From NCBI RefSeq assembly GCF_958295425.1, contig NC_081153.1, positions 11,929,001-11,993,000 of the forward strand: 64,000 nucleotides of DNA, read 5' to 3'. Source of the DNA: Solea solea (Eukaryota > Chordata > Actinopteri > Pleuronectiformes > Soleidae). A model generated the notes under the pieces. It did no database searches, was not told where the DNA came from, and saw nothing but the letters and a program-made list of their open reading frames with translations. Position 1 is the first letter of the stretch. Every line of letters starts with the position of its first letter. The position numbers and the translations under genes are program-made. Of the stretch, positions 52,201-64,000 are shown piece after piece.

Positions 52201-54415
52201 GCTACAGTGGATGGATTAATCGCTGGTGATTCCTCGCTATTAAAACTTCCCTGGTGCTATTACTTGGTTGGAGATTTAAAGAGAAATCGAAAGGCTAGAC
52301 CCTGTCACCTACTTGCTGCTACTGGGGAAACTTGGTTTCAGATTTGCGTAACTCATGCAGATTGGACCCCAACGTTCACCGCACGAGAACGTGATTTGAC
52401 AACAAGACAGTCAGTCATAAATGTGACCAATGAGAGCAGGGCACAGCTGTTACTTACCGGAAGCCCCACCTCTTTTATGACGTCTACCTATTTTGCATGA
52501 AGAATATCAGAAAATAACGTTAAATCTACTGAAATACTATTATTCTTATAAGTACTGTCTTGTTTCCGGCAATTAAGTGATGCTATAAGAATTGTTATGG
52601 GATATGGCTGTAATTGCGGTATTTGCCTCGTGCTCAGACCCTTTGGCTCAGACACCTAGAGGTAACTTACAGTAGTTTGCCTGGTTAAACCTGTTCATGA
52701 CAACAAAGGGCAGTCATCTTCACATCATTTTACCCCCAGAACATCTAAAACATCTGTTAATTGTCTATTATTAAGTACAGTTTGCTTCTTTCCAGATTAA
52801 GTTAACTATGACATGGGTCAATTTCAAAATTAAAATTATGTAGACATGGCATCATTATACAATTATATAAACCAAATCAATTTAGACTATGTGTATAGCA
52901 CTTTTCATACAATGTGGCTGTGATGTATCTAACTAACTTTATTATGAGCATATTTATGGTGTGGCAATGTTATATTTCAGTTAAGTTATCACAATAGTTA
53001 ATAGAAGAAAAAGAGGGGATTTTATCTTTCAAAAGTTACATTTTGGGTATAATTTGTAATCTCTGTACTGTAGTTTAAAGATAGAAGGGACATTGTTCAC
53101 AAAACACACTTTTAATTAATGATTAGATGTAAATGTAAGTCCCTCTCAGACAAACATGTTGCATTACTTAGGTCATCTTATCTTTGGCCTTGAGTCAACC
53201 TATTTCAGGATTTGTTTTGTAGTCTAGTCTGATATTGTTTAAAATCACTGGCCTTTTCAACGGACAATAATTGCTTTATATTGGATTTTCTTTGCTTGCA
53301 TGTTCAAACAATTTTGATTGATAACATTTAGGGGTTGCACCCTCTGAGGAAAACTGATATCTACTGTATGTTTATATGGATCCTACACAGTTAAGATTCT
53401 ACTGCAACATTACCGTTTTCCTCAGTCGCTTTGGTGCTTTTCTCAGATCAGAATGAAAATTCTCATAACTATTAGTTCAACCTCCACAACATTTAGTCAT
53501 TTGTGCACATCATTGGAGCAATTTCTCCTTCCTCTGAACAAATTGCAAATGCTTTTGGACATGTATCAGTTGCTTTCATTGAATTCTCTGCTGTTTTATA
53601 ACATTATCATTTCCTTATGTCATGTCAGTCAAAATGAACTATAGTTATGGATGCTAAATAGGCGTTCCCAATAAAACTAATCTTCATTTCATTTCTTGAG
53701 TCATTACATACAAAATTGTTGAACTAGTTATCAAATTCTGTCAAGCAAATTCCTGGAAATGTCTCCTAAATTGAACTATTGCTCTCAGCTAGCATGGATG
53801 CAGCATGTGACGAGTCATGCAGAGGGTGGATTTGCCACTCCAGGAGATACTTTCCTCGCTGCATTGCATAGGGATGATATCCGTTGTGATGTTTGTGCTT
53901 TTGCAGGTTATCCACTAGGTTTTGCAGTTTGCACTAATTGTTTTAATTGCTGTGCAAATGTTAATAGTGATGTGAGAAAAGCCCCAAAGCGACTGAGAAA
54001 AACTGTAAACAACTTGAGTGTGCATAGCTCCACCAAGTCTTCCCACAGTGTCAATACACTCAAGGGTGCTTATGATCAGATTTTGGGTAAGATTTCGGTG
54101 GATAATCTGATCATATTTTACTTTGGCCATAACCTACACTTCCAGAAAATGTAATCAGAATCCCTCCTGTAGACAACAACCATGACCAAAAATCCTGGAA
54201 GAAGGTACGAAGATAAAAAAAAAGAAGTAAATAATAGTATTCCTATGAAGACAACTATATAAACTAATAAACTGACCTTTGACTTTCACACTGACACCGT
54301 TTGCAAGAAAGCCCACCAGTGCTTGTACTTTCCTCACAAGCTTCACAACTTTGGTGTTGACCGAACTTTTATGAAAATGTTTAATTTATTTAGTTTTAAC
54401 CTTCACTTCAGGAGA
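52201..54415. other. Intergenic, no gene recognised
   Basis: AT-rich DNA. The 131-codon plus frame at 53759-54154 is the longest here. It is cysteine-containing but resembles no known family, has no neighbouring exon signals and sits in AT-rich DNA. Confidence 0.5.
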
Positions 54416-54419
54416 ACAG

Positions 54420-54450
54420 GACCAGTTTATATGTGGCATATAAACTGGTC
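54420..54450. other. Perfect inverted repeat (14-bp arms, 3-base loop)
   Basis: GACCAGTTTATATG pairs exactly with CATATAAACTGGTC around the loop TGG. Possible hairpin or remnant of a small inverted-repeat element. There is no U-run, so no terminator meaning. Confidence 0.8.
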
Positions 54451-54692
54451 ATAATCTCACTCACATGTACAAGCTCAGGGTTTTAAAGGTCAGGTCAGTT
54501 TATGCTGACCCCAGTCATCCTATGGTAGATGAATTCAGGTTGGATTTGAGAATTATTTTGTCGTTGCTGCCATTATGCTCTGAATGAGTCATTTCTGTCG
54601 CTGCTTGTCTCGTCACTGTCATTGTAATTGTTGTTTGTGTCTATTTTTATTTGTTTTGGTTGTTGCTAGCTATGCTTCAATTGGCCCTCTGA

Positions 54693-54738
54693 GATAATAA
54701 TAACAATGATAATAATAATGATTTTATTATTATTATTA

Positions 54739-54773
<35 letters not shown>

Positions 54774-54799
54774 AATGATAATAATAATAATATTAATAA
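54693..54799. repeat. Self-complementary (AAT)n/(ATT)n tract
   Basis: Runs of AAT units are followed by ATT units and again AAT units, so the tract can fold back on itself. Frames reading NNNN or IIII are artefacts. Confidence 0.9.
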
Positions 54800-55394
54800 A
54801 GAGAACTTCAAAAAGGGGTGATTTTACAACATGCATGCATTGATACACACAGTGTTTCTGTCCACACTGACCCTCAATTGCTGATATCTAATCATCCAAG
54901 GCCTGTGCAAAGCCTTGAGGTAAAGCACAAGAACAGACCCAGAAGACACCGCAAACACACACAAGACAATATTTAACACAAACAATGGTCTCACGGTTTG
55001 TTTGTTTTTACCTTTATTGAAACAGAAAAATATAAAATGCATTCATTAGCCTAATTAATATCAAGTAGTGCTTCAAAAAGCATTCATTTAATTGAATAAA
55101 AACTAAAATATATCTTATATATTCCAGAAAAGTATTCATTATGCACTGAGCTTATTATTATTATTTTTGTTGTTGTTAGTAATATCTTCATGCAGAATTT
55201 AAACGCTGAAGTTTGGTTAAGGTGAGGTTATTCTTGCTTCAGATTATAAGAATCTAAATGTGCTTCATTCCACTAGGGGTGGTAGACTATGATGCAAAAA
55301 AAGAAACCCAGCCCACATGTAATGTGAGTACTTAGTTTGTAACCTGACTCAATTGCGACATCTGCTGTCGAATGGTGGTAACAACGATAATGAA

Positions 55395-55397
<3 letters not shown>
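54800..55397. other. Intergenic, no gene seen
   Basis: AT-rich, unremarkable. Nothing was recognised on either strand. Confidence 0.55.

Positions 55398-55452
<55 letters not shown>
55398..55452. repeat. (GATA)n microsatellite
   Basis: About 13-14 GATA units. Confidence 0.95.
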
Positions 55453-55751
55453 CTTACATCATAAAATACAAGAAAATATAGACGAAATGCAAATATACAT
55501 AAAGAAATATAAATCATTCTAAATTATTTAACTTATGTTGACATTTACGAGCATAACATAACACGTATAACAGGTAATAACTTAATATAATGTATTTAAC
55601 AAGAAAGGTGTATATTTCTTTGCGTTTCGTTGTTAAATAGCTATAGACAAAACACCACGTTGTCAACGTAGGATGAGGATTTTACCTGAGAAATAGCCAC
55701 TTTAAATCTTTATATGTCTAATACAACAAGTTCAGGCGAGTGATCCTGCAG

Positions 55752-55890
55752 GACAGACAGACACACAGACATACAGAAAGACACACAGACATACAGGAAG
55801 ACACATAGACACACAGACATACAGAAAGACACATAGACACACAGACATACAGAAAGACACATAGACATGCATACAGACAGAAAGACACAG
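55752..55890. repeat. Minisatellite of ACAGACATACAGAAAGAC-type units
   Basis: About 20- and 28-base units built on ACAGACATACAGAAAG plus ACACATAGAC repeat imperfectly some six times. Frames reading VSFCMSVCLC on the minus strand come from the repeat. Confidence 0.85.
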
Positions 55891-56249
55891 AGACGGATAG
55901 AAAGAAAGTGGTGGTGGTGGTGCTGCTGCAGAAGCCTCAGCATCTGTCACATGGCTGCAGCACACATACACAGTTCTTGCAGGAAGCAGCTGTAACACTG
56001 TTACACACCAGCAGCAGCAGCAGCAGCACAAATGTTACACTGACAACACAGTAAACAACTTTATAATTGTAGTCTAAGTCTTAGTAATGGTTACAGAGAC
56101 ATCACAGAAAGCCCCCCTAACAATCACTCTGTGTCACTCTGCGGTGCGCTTCATGGATCCACTTGGTGGTTCGAGGAGAGGGGAAAAGAAAGAAAGGAAA
56201 AAGAGGAATCCCATCAGTCGCGTTAACAAAGCTGTGAAGAGTAATCTGC

Positions 56250-56520
56250 TCCAGCTGATGTGACGCCAGCGCGCAGTCCTTTGATTAATCCACAAGTATT
56301 TTCATAACGACGTGAAACACGTTTAAATCAACTTTGTGAAGTTGTGACAGATTTATTGGGGGAGATCTCTTAAATCAGCCCCTCACGCTCCTCCGAGGAC
56401 GAAGCTGATTGGTCCAGCTCTACCATATGTGGAGGAGTCGACTGCGCGTGCGCACACAAATTTGGGGCCGCGCAAAGACTCACGGGAAATCTTGGAGTGG
56501 AACTCAAGGCGATTTCCATG
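56250..56520. promoter_or_regulatory. CpG-rich promoter-like block with CCAAT and NRF1-type sites
   Basis: Against AT-rich flanks this block has many CpGs. It carries an inverted CCAAT box (CTGATTGGTCC, about 56405-56415) and a TGCGCGTGCGCA-type NRF1 palindrome (about 56448-56459). Such combinations mark TATA-less vertebrate promoters. Direction is unclear and no gene is tied to it; the plus-strand segments at 59330 and 63921 are one possibility. Confidence 0.4.
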
Positions 56521-57650
56521 GGACTATTTTGTTCTCGTTCTCTGTATTTCCAGCGACGAAATCACAATAAACTCACCTTCAATCGGTTTATTTAATCACG
56601 TTTAAAATTTCGGCCATATTTTAGATGTGATGAGTTAACGTCATTCCTAAAAAACAAAAAAAATATGTATTATTAAATATATTTATGTATTATTATTATT
56701 TTATTATTATTATTATTATTGTTATTATTATTATTGCCTATTCTTATTTAACTACTTTCTAAATTATTTGAGACATATTTCACTTTTCTCTTCAGGGTGC
56801 CACTGAATCATAATTAATTTGACCCACTTACCTAACCTTTAATTAAACAGACATCTCAACGGTGAAAAAACACAAAAGATGCTTCAAAATGACATTTGAA
56901 TAAATAAAGATATGTATAACCTGCCCTTGTACTAGTATTTTGTTTAACTGAATTTTTTGAAAAAAATAACATTTTTATAATCTATGTAAGGATTGGCAAA
57001 TTTGTCTATTGAGAATTAATTAATTTTTGTTAGTTCAAACTAAATTGTAAACATGTTCTAATGCAATTTTACAACTATTAATAAATAGCCTATAATTAAA
57101 TTAGTTTGTATTTGCTTTAAAAATATATATATATATATATATATGTATAAAATATTTACACATAACTGGATATATTTTAAAGTGAGAAGTTATTCAGCTG
57201 TATTTAATGAACGCAAAATGCAATTAGAAGTATCATCATTATGGTAATTGTTTTCGATTTCCTAATACTATTAGCTATCATATATATATAATATACTAAT
57301 AATAATTGTATATCCATAGAGGGTAAATGCATCATTTTTATTTGATATATTATTAATAGTATTATTATAATAATAATAATAATTATTATTATAATATAAT
57401 TATATAATATAATTATATAATAATAATTATTATTATTACAATAGGCCTACATAAATGTGTTTTTCTTTTCCATAATTTGGCTTTTGGTGAATTAAAGCAA
57501 GAACATGACGGTTTATTATAACTCAACGTACCCAACGTTTTTTTTTTAGATTTTACGTTGATTGAAGTAGAGAAATATGAATTGTATTTTTGGACGCAAT
57601 ATAAATAGTAATTATATTTAATTTCAATATTATGTAATTTAACTTATCAA
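56521..57650. other. AT-rich DNA with palindromic (ATT)n tracts
   Basis: Includes (ATT)n at about 56687-56735, (AT)n at about 57123-57145 and an AT palindrome-like stretch at about 57346-57440. No gene. Confidence 0.6.
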
Positions 57651-57651
57651 A

Positions 57652-57663
57652 TGTGTGTGTGTT

Positions 57664-57696
<33 letters not shown>

Positions 57697-57697
57697 C
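57652..57697. repeat. (TG)n microsatellite
   Basis: TG tract with two TTTG interruptions. It immediately precedes the promoter-like block at 57770. Confidence 0.9.
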
Positions 57698-57769
57698 TGT
57701 ACGGCGTTAACTACAGCGGAGCTCTGTCCTCCAGAGAGAAAAACAACAGACTGGCCGCTTTCTTCCTCC

Positions 57770-57960
57770 AGACCCCATCTCTGCTTGATTGACATCTGCT
57801 CTGAGCCAATCACACGCAGGTATTCCAGTCCTGGGCTCCGATTAGTTCAGCGCGCCAGCTTGAGCAGCCACGACAGACCAATCACAGAGCGCAAATCACC
57901 ATTATAAGAAGAATGATGGTTGCCGCTCTGGCAGACTCGGTGGCGCCCCGCAGTGGAAGC
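57770..57960 (+). promoter_or_regulatory. Promoter-like block with two CCAAT boxes and a TATA-like site
   Basis: GAGCCAATCAC (about 57804-57814) and GACCAATCACAG (about 57875-57886) are plus-strand CCAAT boxes. A weaker GATTAG box lies between them and TTATAAG follows at about 57902-57908. This spacing is that of a plus-strand core promoter, with a start predicted near 57935. No identified gene follows. Confidence 0.4.
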
Positions 57961-58725
57961 ATATTGAAGTGATTTTACATCAGAATCGTTCTGAATTGAA
58001 ATAATGACGAAATATACCGATATTTAATATTAAATTACCCCCTTAAAAAGAGTTTTTGTTTGGCTTGATAATATGGACAGTATCAAAACAAGCATATTAA
58101 ATCATGTAAAATATAGAACACTGACATTTATTTCCAAACTCCGTCTTAAATATCTCATGTCATTTTGCAAGGTTGGTTAAAAGTGCTGTAGTATTTGGAC
58201 ACAAGGGGGCGCCACTGTCTAAGCTTCGGGAATCACACGGCCTGACTTTTACTGTTCACTAATTGAAACGCTGAAGCTCCTCACGGTCCTCTGTCTGAGT
58301 GGAGACATGATTATGATCGGTGATATCTCAATTAGATTTTTAAAAAAAATAATCAAAAGCTGCTTCAATCTCAAACAGCTTTTACATCTCTTCTTCACTC
58401 TCTCCTCCCTGTTTTTACTTTTCTCTCACCATTCATATCAAATCCAGAGACTGAGAGGCCAGCAGTAGGGAGAGAGAGGCAGGCGCTGACAGATTTTCCT
58501 CTTTTTTTTCAGCCTGAGAAGCAGTCATGGATTTGATGTCAGAGTCTGAGATGACTGCCTTGATAAAGTCGGTCTGGCTTGCTGAGATTGGCAGCCTTCT
58601 CCTTTGGAAAAGAAAACAGAACGGCCCTACATAAACAGAGGGAAAAATGGCCCCGGCCAAGCAGAAAAAACAGCTCTGTATGATGTGACCTGGTAACTTT
58701 GGAACTGTGTCAGCCCAGACGTGGT

Positions 58726-58783
<58 letters not shown>

Positions 58784-59329
58784 CATGTGCACACCATCAT
58801 AGTGCTGCAAGGATGTTGAAATACTCCTCATGTGCAATGATAAAACTTATATTACACATATACAAGCACACAGGATGTGTATGTTTTCAGGCTTATCATG
58901 GCTCCTGCCTCTTTTTTTCCCCCCTGTGCCCAGAGGAAACCTCCCCATGTCCACTCTGTTCCTGTAGCTATTGTGTCTACTTCACTAATGGACTCCTCTC
59001 ACCCTGTCTCCCTTTTCTCCCTCTTTCTTCCCCTCTTTTTTTTCTTTCCCATATCATATCTATGTTTCCCCCAGGGAACTGATTAAAAGGCTTTCTAGCT
59101 GGGGTGAGGGAAGAAGAGAGGAGAGAGAAGAGGAGATGGGGGGGGGGGGGGGGGCAGTGCAAAAGAGTGGTCCTTATTACCCCGTGTGTCTGGACAGGAG
59201 AGGGTGGAGTGGAGGTCCTCTTCCAGTTAATCAATAGAGATACCGTCTCTCTAATCTCTCTGTGTGCATCTCTCCCTCTCTCTCTCTTCCTCCCTCTCAT
59301 TCCCTGTCTCCTCTTCCCTCCACCCTCAG
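57961..59329. other. Intergenic or intronic DNA with a (CA)n tract
   Basis: (CA)n at about 58729-58781 and a G run of about 16 at 59139-59154, followed by a long pyrimidine stretch leading to the acceptor at 59329. A 35-codon frame starting near 58527 (MDLMSESEMTALIK) is too short to call. Confidence 0.5.
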
Positions 59330-59407
59330 ACTCTCCCATTAGAGATAATGCGTCTGGTATTGACAGTGCGAGTTCTGGCTACTATGACAGAAACACAGTT
59401 GTGCTCG
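59330..59407 (+). CDS. Exon-like segment, unidentified, phase 1-1
   Basis: A 78-base segment follows a long pyrimidine tract and AG (TCTTCCCTCCACCCTCAG) and ends at a good donor CTCG|GTGAGG. Read with two leading bases it gives 25 residues such as RDNASGIDSASSGYYDRN. Its phase-1 end joins in frame to the segment at 63921, giving VVLGDKDTDSPAS across the joint. The protein is serine- and aspartate-rich with no recognised family. Splice signals are better here than in the other two exon-like plus-strand segments. Confidence 0.42.
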
Positions 59408-60805
59408 GTGAGGCCGAGTTCCACGTCAAAACTCCACGGTCAACTAAGCGACCTGAGTCATCGACTTGCTGTTTAACCGGGTTCACTGCGCAGCGTTACA
59501 TCGTCTCGTTGGCGGCCATTCGCGATTTACAACTGAGTCGGAGCAATTGATTTCAGAAGCAGCTCTACATCTTCTCTCATGTCTTTGGAAAAAATGAATA
59601 ATACATGTTAAAAGGTGTAAGGTAAATAAAGGTTGCTATTACATGCATGCAGTCGCTATTTAGACATTCGACTGTTTTGGCACTTTTACTCAATAAGACA
59701 TTTGTTTTTCCAGGAAACTGATCTGGTCTATAAACCCTTTTCTCCCATTGGCCATCAATTTTTACCATCACCATCATTTAATCACTCTGATTAAATATGT
59801 CCTATAAATGTGACATCGGGTGTGTTTTTGATCTACAAACACACTGAATTTGACAAATGGTGAAGAATAAACTTGCTTCTGCATTTGTTTATATTCATAT
59901 TCTATTACAGAGTTGGATTCAATTTAGCCTGTTTTTTTTTTTACAGATTTTTTTGTTATATTTGACAGAAACACAGTGAAGAGACGTGTAGGGCTTTTAG
60001 TTTCTGTAAAGGGAAGAAATTTGTCTTTCTCTGTTGCTGTGGGATTGTGACTTGTATCTCAGAGCCGCTGTCTGATGATCCAAAACACATTTATCTCTGT
60101 AAATCAGTAAAAAAGAAGAACAGAATATTTTTTGGGTGAAGTGGCCCTTTAACGTTTCAACAAAGACCTTTATTGGTAGAAATCTACAAAATGGATCATG
60201 AGTTTTCTCTGTTCGTGGCATCACAGCAGTGATTGCCTAACAATAGCAGAGTTTTGTTGGGAGATTACTGAGCAGGCCGAGCCATACGCATCATACATCA
60301 TGAATGCATAAATGCAGATGAAAATTCAAATTCTTCCAGGAAAAACAATTAGCCTGACAGACAGGACAGACAGGATCAGACCATTGTTGGCTAAAAGCGG
60401 GAGAGAGGGAGCCCGAGGGTCGTGTGGGTGCTGCCCTGCAGGGCTGCAGGGTTTCAGACACAAGGCCGGAAACTTCTGAGAGATGCCTGGGGTAGCTGTG
60501 GGGAGAACGACCTCTGACCTCCCTGACTCTGTAACCCCCGGGGGTCATAGAAGGAGGGGTTTGCACTACAGGGGAAAGGCTGTAATTGATGTGGGGAGGG
60601 AGGAGGGCCTACAGGGGCTGCTTTTGGGAAACATAGCGGGGCTGGAGGGGAAACCTGAGGCCCCAGAGAGAAAGGCTGGAGTGAAATAGCTGATGAGCTG
60701 ACTCTGGTCTGTATCCTCGTGGTCCATGGTGGCACTGGTTCTGGGACCTTTGGGAGGTAGAATGAGTGAGATGAGTGTGGCTAATCAAAGATCAAAGATT
60801 GAATT
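59408..60805. other. Intergenic or intronic, no gene seen
   Basis: No supported exon. Opposite-strand frames at 60291-60735 are GC-rich chance readings without splice context or family match. Confidence 0.5.
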
Positions 60806-60813
60806 GTCTAAAT

Positions 60814-61065
60814 CAGTTATTCCCAGAGACTGGGTCAGGACTGGGGGGGTCACGAAAAACATTCACTTAAGATTCATATCTGCAATCATATCAACTCCAC
60901 CTAAATGTTTTTATTTGGTCACATTTATATATAAGTATTTAAATGATATACACGTCAAAGGAGTCACTTATCAAACACACAGTATATCTCCTGGTTCACC
61001 CCTTCAAAAATAAATATTGACTGACTTTTATTGGGAATTGGGTTGCAATACTTACAAAACCGCTG
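60814..61065. mobile_element. Decayed hAT-like miniature element
   Basis: It begins CAGTTATTCCCAGAGACTGG, related to the start of the element at 8355, and its right end complement reads CAGCGGTTTTG. Flanks GTCTAAAT (60806-60813) and CTCTAAAC (61066-61073) agree at 6 of 8 bases, consistent with a mutated 8-bp target duplication. No transposase. Confidence 0.5.
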
Positions 61066-61200
61066 CTCTAAACCACAGACAAATCCCATTAGTTCAGCAG
61101 AAATTGCTCACTAATCTGGAACAAAGAGCATCCTCATTGATTAAAAATTATACCTGTTTATGTAATCGCTTTGTAGTTTGTTTATGTAGAGTTTCCTAGC

Positions 61201-61240
61201 TGCCATATGCAGTTAAAAAGTATTTTAACTGCATATGGCA
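61201..61240. other. Perfect inverted repeat (18-bp arms, 4-base loop)
   Basis: TGCCATATGCAGTTAAAA pairs exactly with TTTTAACTGCATATGGCA around AGTA. It could be a hairpin RNA, a foldback remnant or a cruciform site; nothing around it shows which. Confidence 0.85.
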
Positions 61241-63920
61241 TAGTTTAAATTGAGTTAGAAGAAAATAGTACTTTTTTTTAAAAAATAACCTGAGGGGTTT
61301 TCCACTTACATTCTGCATTAGTCACTAATGTAGTCTTTCCTGGACTATGAAGCATTGGCCAGTCAAGTATTTGCTGTTTTGATAACACAAGTGTATCCAT
61401 TAACAGACTTGGCCTTTTGTTGTCAGAGAATTGAAGTCTATTGGCAAAAAGTCACAGTTGCTCTCTCTTCGGCTGAAGGTCAAAGAGCAGAGTGAATTGC
61501 TGGGGTCTGGGGAGGAGGGGTGGACAATGGAGGCGCAATGGCTGACAGATGTTTACAGAAGCCATACTGCACTTGTGTGACCATAAGAAGAGAGGAGGAT
61601 TTTGCGGGTGTACATGCGTGCTCGCGCTACAACTCCTGACCACCAGCACCATTAAAAAAAAAAACCCAGAGTCCACTCAATCTCCAATTTAACGGATGGG
61701 TGGTGAATGCCCCTCTTTGCTGTGGCACAAAAACCCAAACACTGGGCTCCCCTGTCAGTCTCATTGGCCCCTTATCCAGATGGCCTGGGTCTATCATGCC
61801 AGGGGCCCAGGCCAAGTGGGTCCTGTGTGGGCCCCCTCCACCATCCATCCCATTGATTTCCACCCACTTCAGTGTGGACTGGATCCCTGACTGGCTCTCT
61901 TTCACAGCCATGGGATTCCGCGGGCGCTCCGCGTTCGGGCCGTCTGCTCTCGAGTTACCAGCACCTCGGCACAGATCGTGTCAAGGCTGTTTTTTTTAGA
62001 GAACTGGGTGAGGAGAGGGGAAAATGTGTATGAGGTTTGTGAGGGAGAGAGATTCAGAGTTTCCTGTCCACATCATAGCACTCATGAGGGTTTTGGTCCC
62101 GTCACGGTGTGGAACATAAACATGTCTTCCCAAAGTCGTAAACACATGCACAAAGAAAACATTCTGGAGGTGTATTGGTGAAGATTTGCTCGCCTACTCC
62201 GGTCTGTGTTTTGGGTTGCGGCTCATCCTTAAACATGATGGTGAGGATTTCAAGAATTGCCACACACCTTTGGGGAATTGAAACTTTAAAGCTCCCATTT
62301 GGGCCATCTTTTAGTTTTCAGCTTCAAGTCTGATGATACTTTTCCCCTTTGAGAGACTTTCGAAATTCTAAAAAAAAAAAGTTTGATGCACAGCGAGTTC
62401 ACTTGAAAGTGTTAATTCATTCACATAAAGTTAAATGGATTGGGACTCGTGGCAATCGAGGAGCAGGACTTTCTAGCAAACGCGCATATTAATGATGATG
62501 ACCCCCGATTTGCCATGGTCGAGAAGTAGAAAACAGATGGCGTTATGAGGGAAAAACAATTTGGCTTCCAAAACCTGCTCCCCACTCCAACCACTGGTTC
62601 GTTACGCCACAGAGACGGTGCAGTTTGTATGTTTCCACTGCCTATGTTTCAGCACGGAAAAAAGGGCTGAACAAACAAGCAAACAAAACCTCGTTGGAAA
62701 CTATAACATCTCGGCGAGCCAGATCTGCTTAACACAGGGCTTTCATTGTTTTGTTGTGTCGTGCATTCGAGATTGATTTCATTTCTTCTCCCAGCGATGG
62801 TAAACCGGGACCCCACAGTATGTCTTGTAAAGTGAAATGAAGTGGAAAGAGCGCTTTGAAATCTATGATGAACATAAAACCAAACAGTCGTATACAATAG
62901 GAGATTTTTTTTTATTTTTTTTCATGCATATAGTTCACAAGGCCGAGGTAATTTAGGTATTTGTGCCGAATGAGACGTACATCGGACCAATAGAGACAAA
63001 ACTTCAAAGGTAGTCGTTTGCAGTTGTTACATGATAGGCTGTAAAAACATACCCCGCCTCTCCTGTTTAAAGCAACTGATCCCCATAGCTAATAGCCATG
63101 ATGAAGCACTCCCTGGGTCCCTTCAGCCTCCATGAGTGACACTGTTGGTGGAACGGGGGGAGGAGGGATGCGGGAGTGCTGGGGACACGGTGCTGGTTTC
63201 ACTGAGCTGTGACTGGTGGAGCGTAACGCCGATGAAGACTTCATCCAATCTGTTGTGTCCAGAGAGAGAGTGACCCCTATCCTCAGCAGACCCCAGCAGA
63301 GAGTGCTATCTCCTTTCTTCGCTCCTCGTCTCCCTCCCCCCCATCACTTCCTTCTTCTCCTGCTTTAACCCAAAAGTGCGTCATCATCATGCACAGTTTA
63401 CTGTATTTAATGCACTCGGCCTGTTCAGAAACACATCCAACCATAGAAAGTTGCTCAATCGGCGTCATTAACAATAGATGTTTGTGTAGCTTTTTTAGTG
63501 TGCCACGATGATAGACGAAGTTAGCAAATTTAAGGGCCATTCACATCCAATTCCATTTTAACTGAAACCATCTTTATGAGCAATATGCAAAACAAGTTTT
63601 AGTGAATCTGAACAAAGAGATTGCAATATGTTGTTTTTTTTTAATCTGTAACTGGTCCCCTCACTGACAAATTGCACTAAACCTCAAATGAACCCTTTCA
63701 CACACAAGTTTTTCCAGAATAACCGTCGCTATCTGGTAGCTATTTACAATTTACTGCATGTTAAAATAGTGTGTTAACAATTTAAAACGAAGAAAAACCA
63801 AAAGGTTTATACACAGTATGACACATAATAAACATAAATAACATTTGCTTGAGTCTTTGTCTCAATGTGCAAAAACAGACCAAAAAACTGAATTCCTTTT
63901 TAAACTCTCTCTCCTCTCAG
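61241..63920. other. Intergenic or intronic DNA
   Basis: No supported gene. The stretches at about 62160-62340 and 62400-62540 are repeat-free and of balanced composition, so candidate conserved DNA. GC-rich parts near 61780-61930 give long overlapping frames on both strands by composition. Confidence 0.5.
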
Positions 63921-63997
63921 GTGACAAAGACACTGATTCGCCGGCTTCCTGCAACAGCACGAGTGACAGTACCGTAATAACCACATGTCGGCTTTGA
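63921..63997 (+). CDS. Exon-like segment with stop codon, unidentified
   Basis: An acceptor-like CTCTCTCCTCTCAG ends at 63920. Read with two leading bases (phase 1), the segment encodes about 24 residues, including SPASCNSTSDSTVITTCRL, then TGA at 63995-63997. It joins in frame to 59330-59407. If real it would be a terminal exon of a plus-strand gene. The window ends three bases later, so a longer exon in another frame cannot be ruled out. Confidence 0.38.
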
Positions 63998-64000
63998 CGT

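Noticed and set aside
53759..54154. 131-codon plus-strand open frame with cysteines
   Set aside because: No family resemblance, promoter or splice context; AT-rich DNA yields frames of this size by chance in 64 kb. Worth a protein search but not supported here.
55752..55890. CRISPR-like array
   Set aside because: Units vary in length, have no distinct spacers and are an A/C/G-rich minisatellite in a fish genome.
60291..60735. Overlapping frames on both strands
   Set aside because: Composition-driven, overlapping in opposite directions, no splice signals or known domains.
51955..64000. miR-148a hairpin, expected near NFE2L3 in mammals
   Set aside because: I looked for the mature sequence and its complement and did not see it. 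The hairpins at 54420 and 61201 have unrelated sequence.

Overview
The window reads as a ray-finned (teleost) fish chromosome segment. It has vertebrate genes with GT-AG introns, dense (CA)n, (GA)n and (GATA)n microsatellites, hAT-like miniature DNA transposons, teleost interspersed repeats and the 5' end of a BEL/Pao-like retrotransposon. No bacterial or viral operon, CRISPR array, rRNA or tRNA gene was recognised.

Layout. 1-1.04 kb holds the start of a retrotransposon gag frame on the minus strand that runs off the left edge. About 1.04-36.4 kb is a gene-poor stretch of repeats alternating with unique blocks that look like candidate regulatory DNA. It has two exon-like segments that I cannot name (28.27-28.42 kb plus, 33.06-33.16 kb minus). 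36.4-52.1 kb is the gene cluster, all on the minus strand: snx10 (PX-domain sorting nexin), cbx3 (HP1-gamma) and nfe2l3 (CNC-bZIP factor). Each was rebuilt exon by exon, with consistent splice phases and lengths close to the human proteins. 52.1-64 kb has no recognised gene. It contains two promoter-like CCAAT/NRF1-type blocks (56.4 and 57.8 kb), AT-rich simple DNA, a decayed hAT-like element, a perfect hairpin, and two phase-compatible exon-like segments on the plus strand (59.33 and 63.92 kb).

Context. In human 7p15 the order is NFE2L3-HNRNPA2B1-CBX3-SNX10-SKAP2-HOXA, with NFE2L3, CBX3 and SNX10 in one orientation. The window keeps that order and orientation but has no hnrnpa2b1 between cbx3 and nfe2l3. 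This supports nfe2l3/cbx3/snx10 over the HOXB-side paralogs nfe2l1/cbx1/snx11, and fits gene loss after the teleost genome duplication. The gene-poor left part would then lie toward skap2/hoxa; this is inference.

The three genes are neighbours, not a pathway: endosomal sorting, heterochromatin reading, and ER-anchored transcription control. The most unusual local structure is in nfe2l3 intron 1: an apparently identical 388-bp direct repeat whose junction carries an inverted copy of the unit's own end, making a perfect 32-bp hairpin. I found no convincing new multi-gene system.
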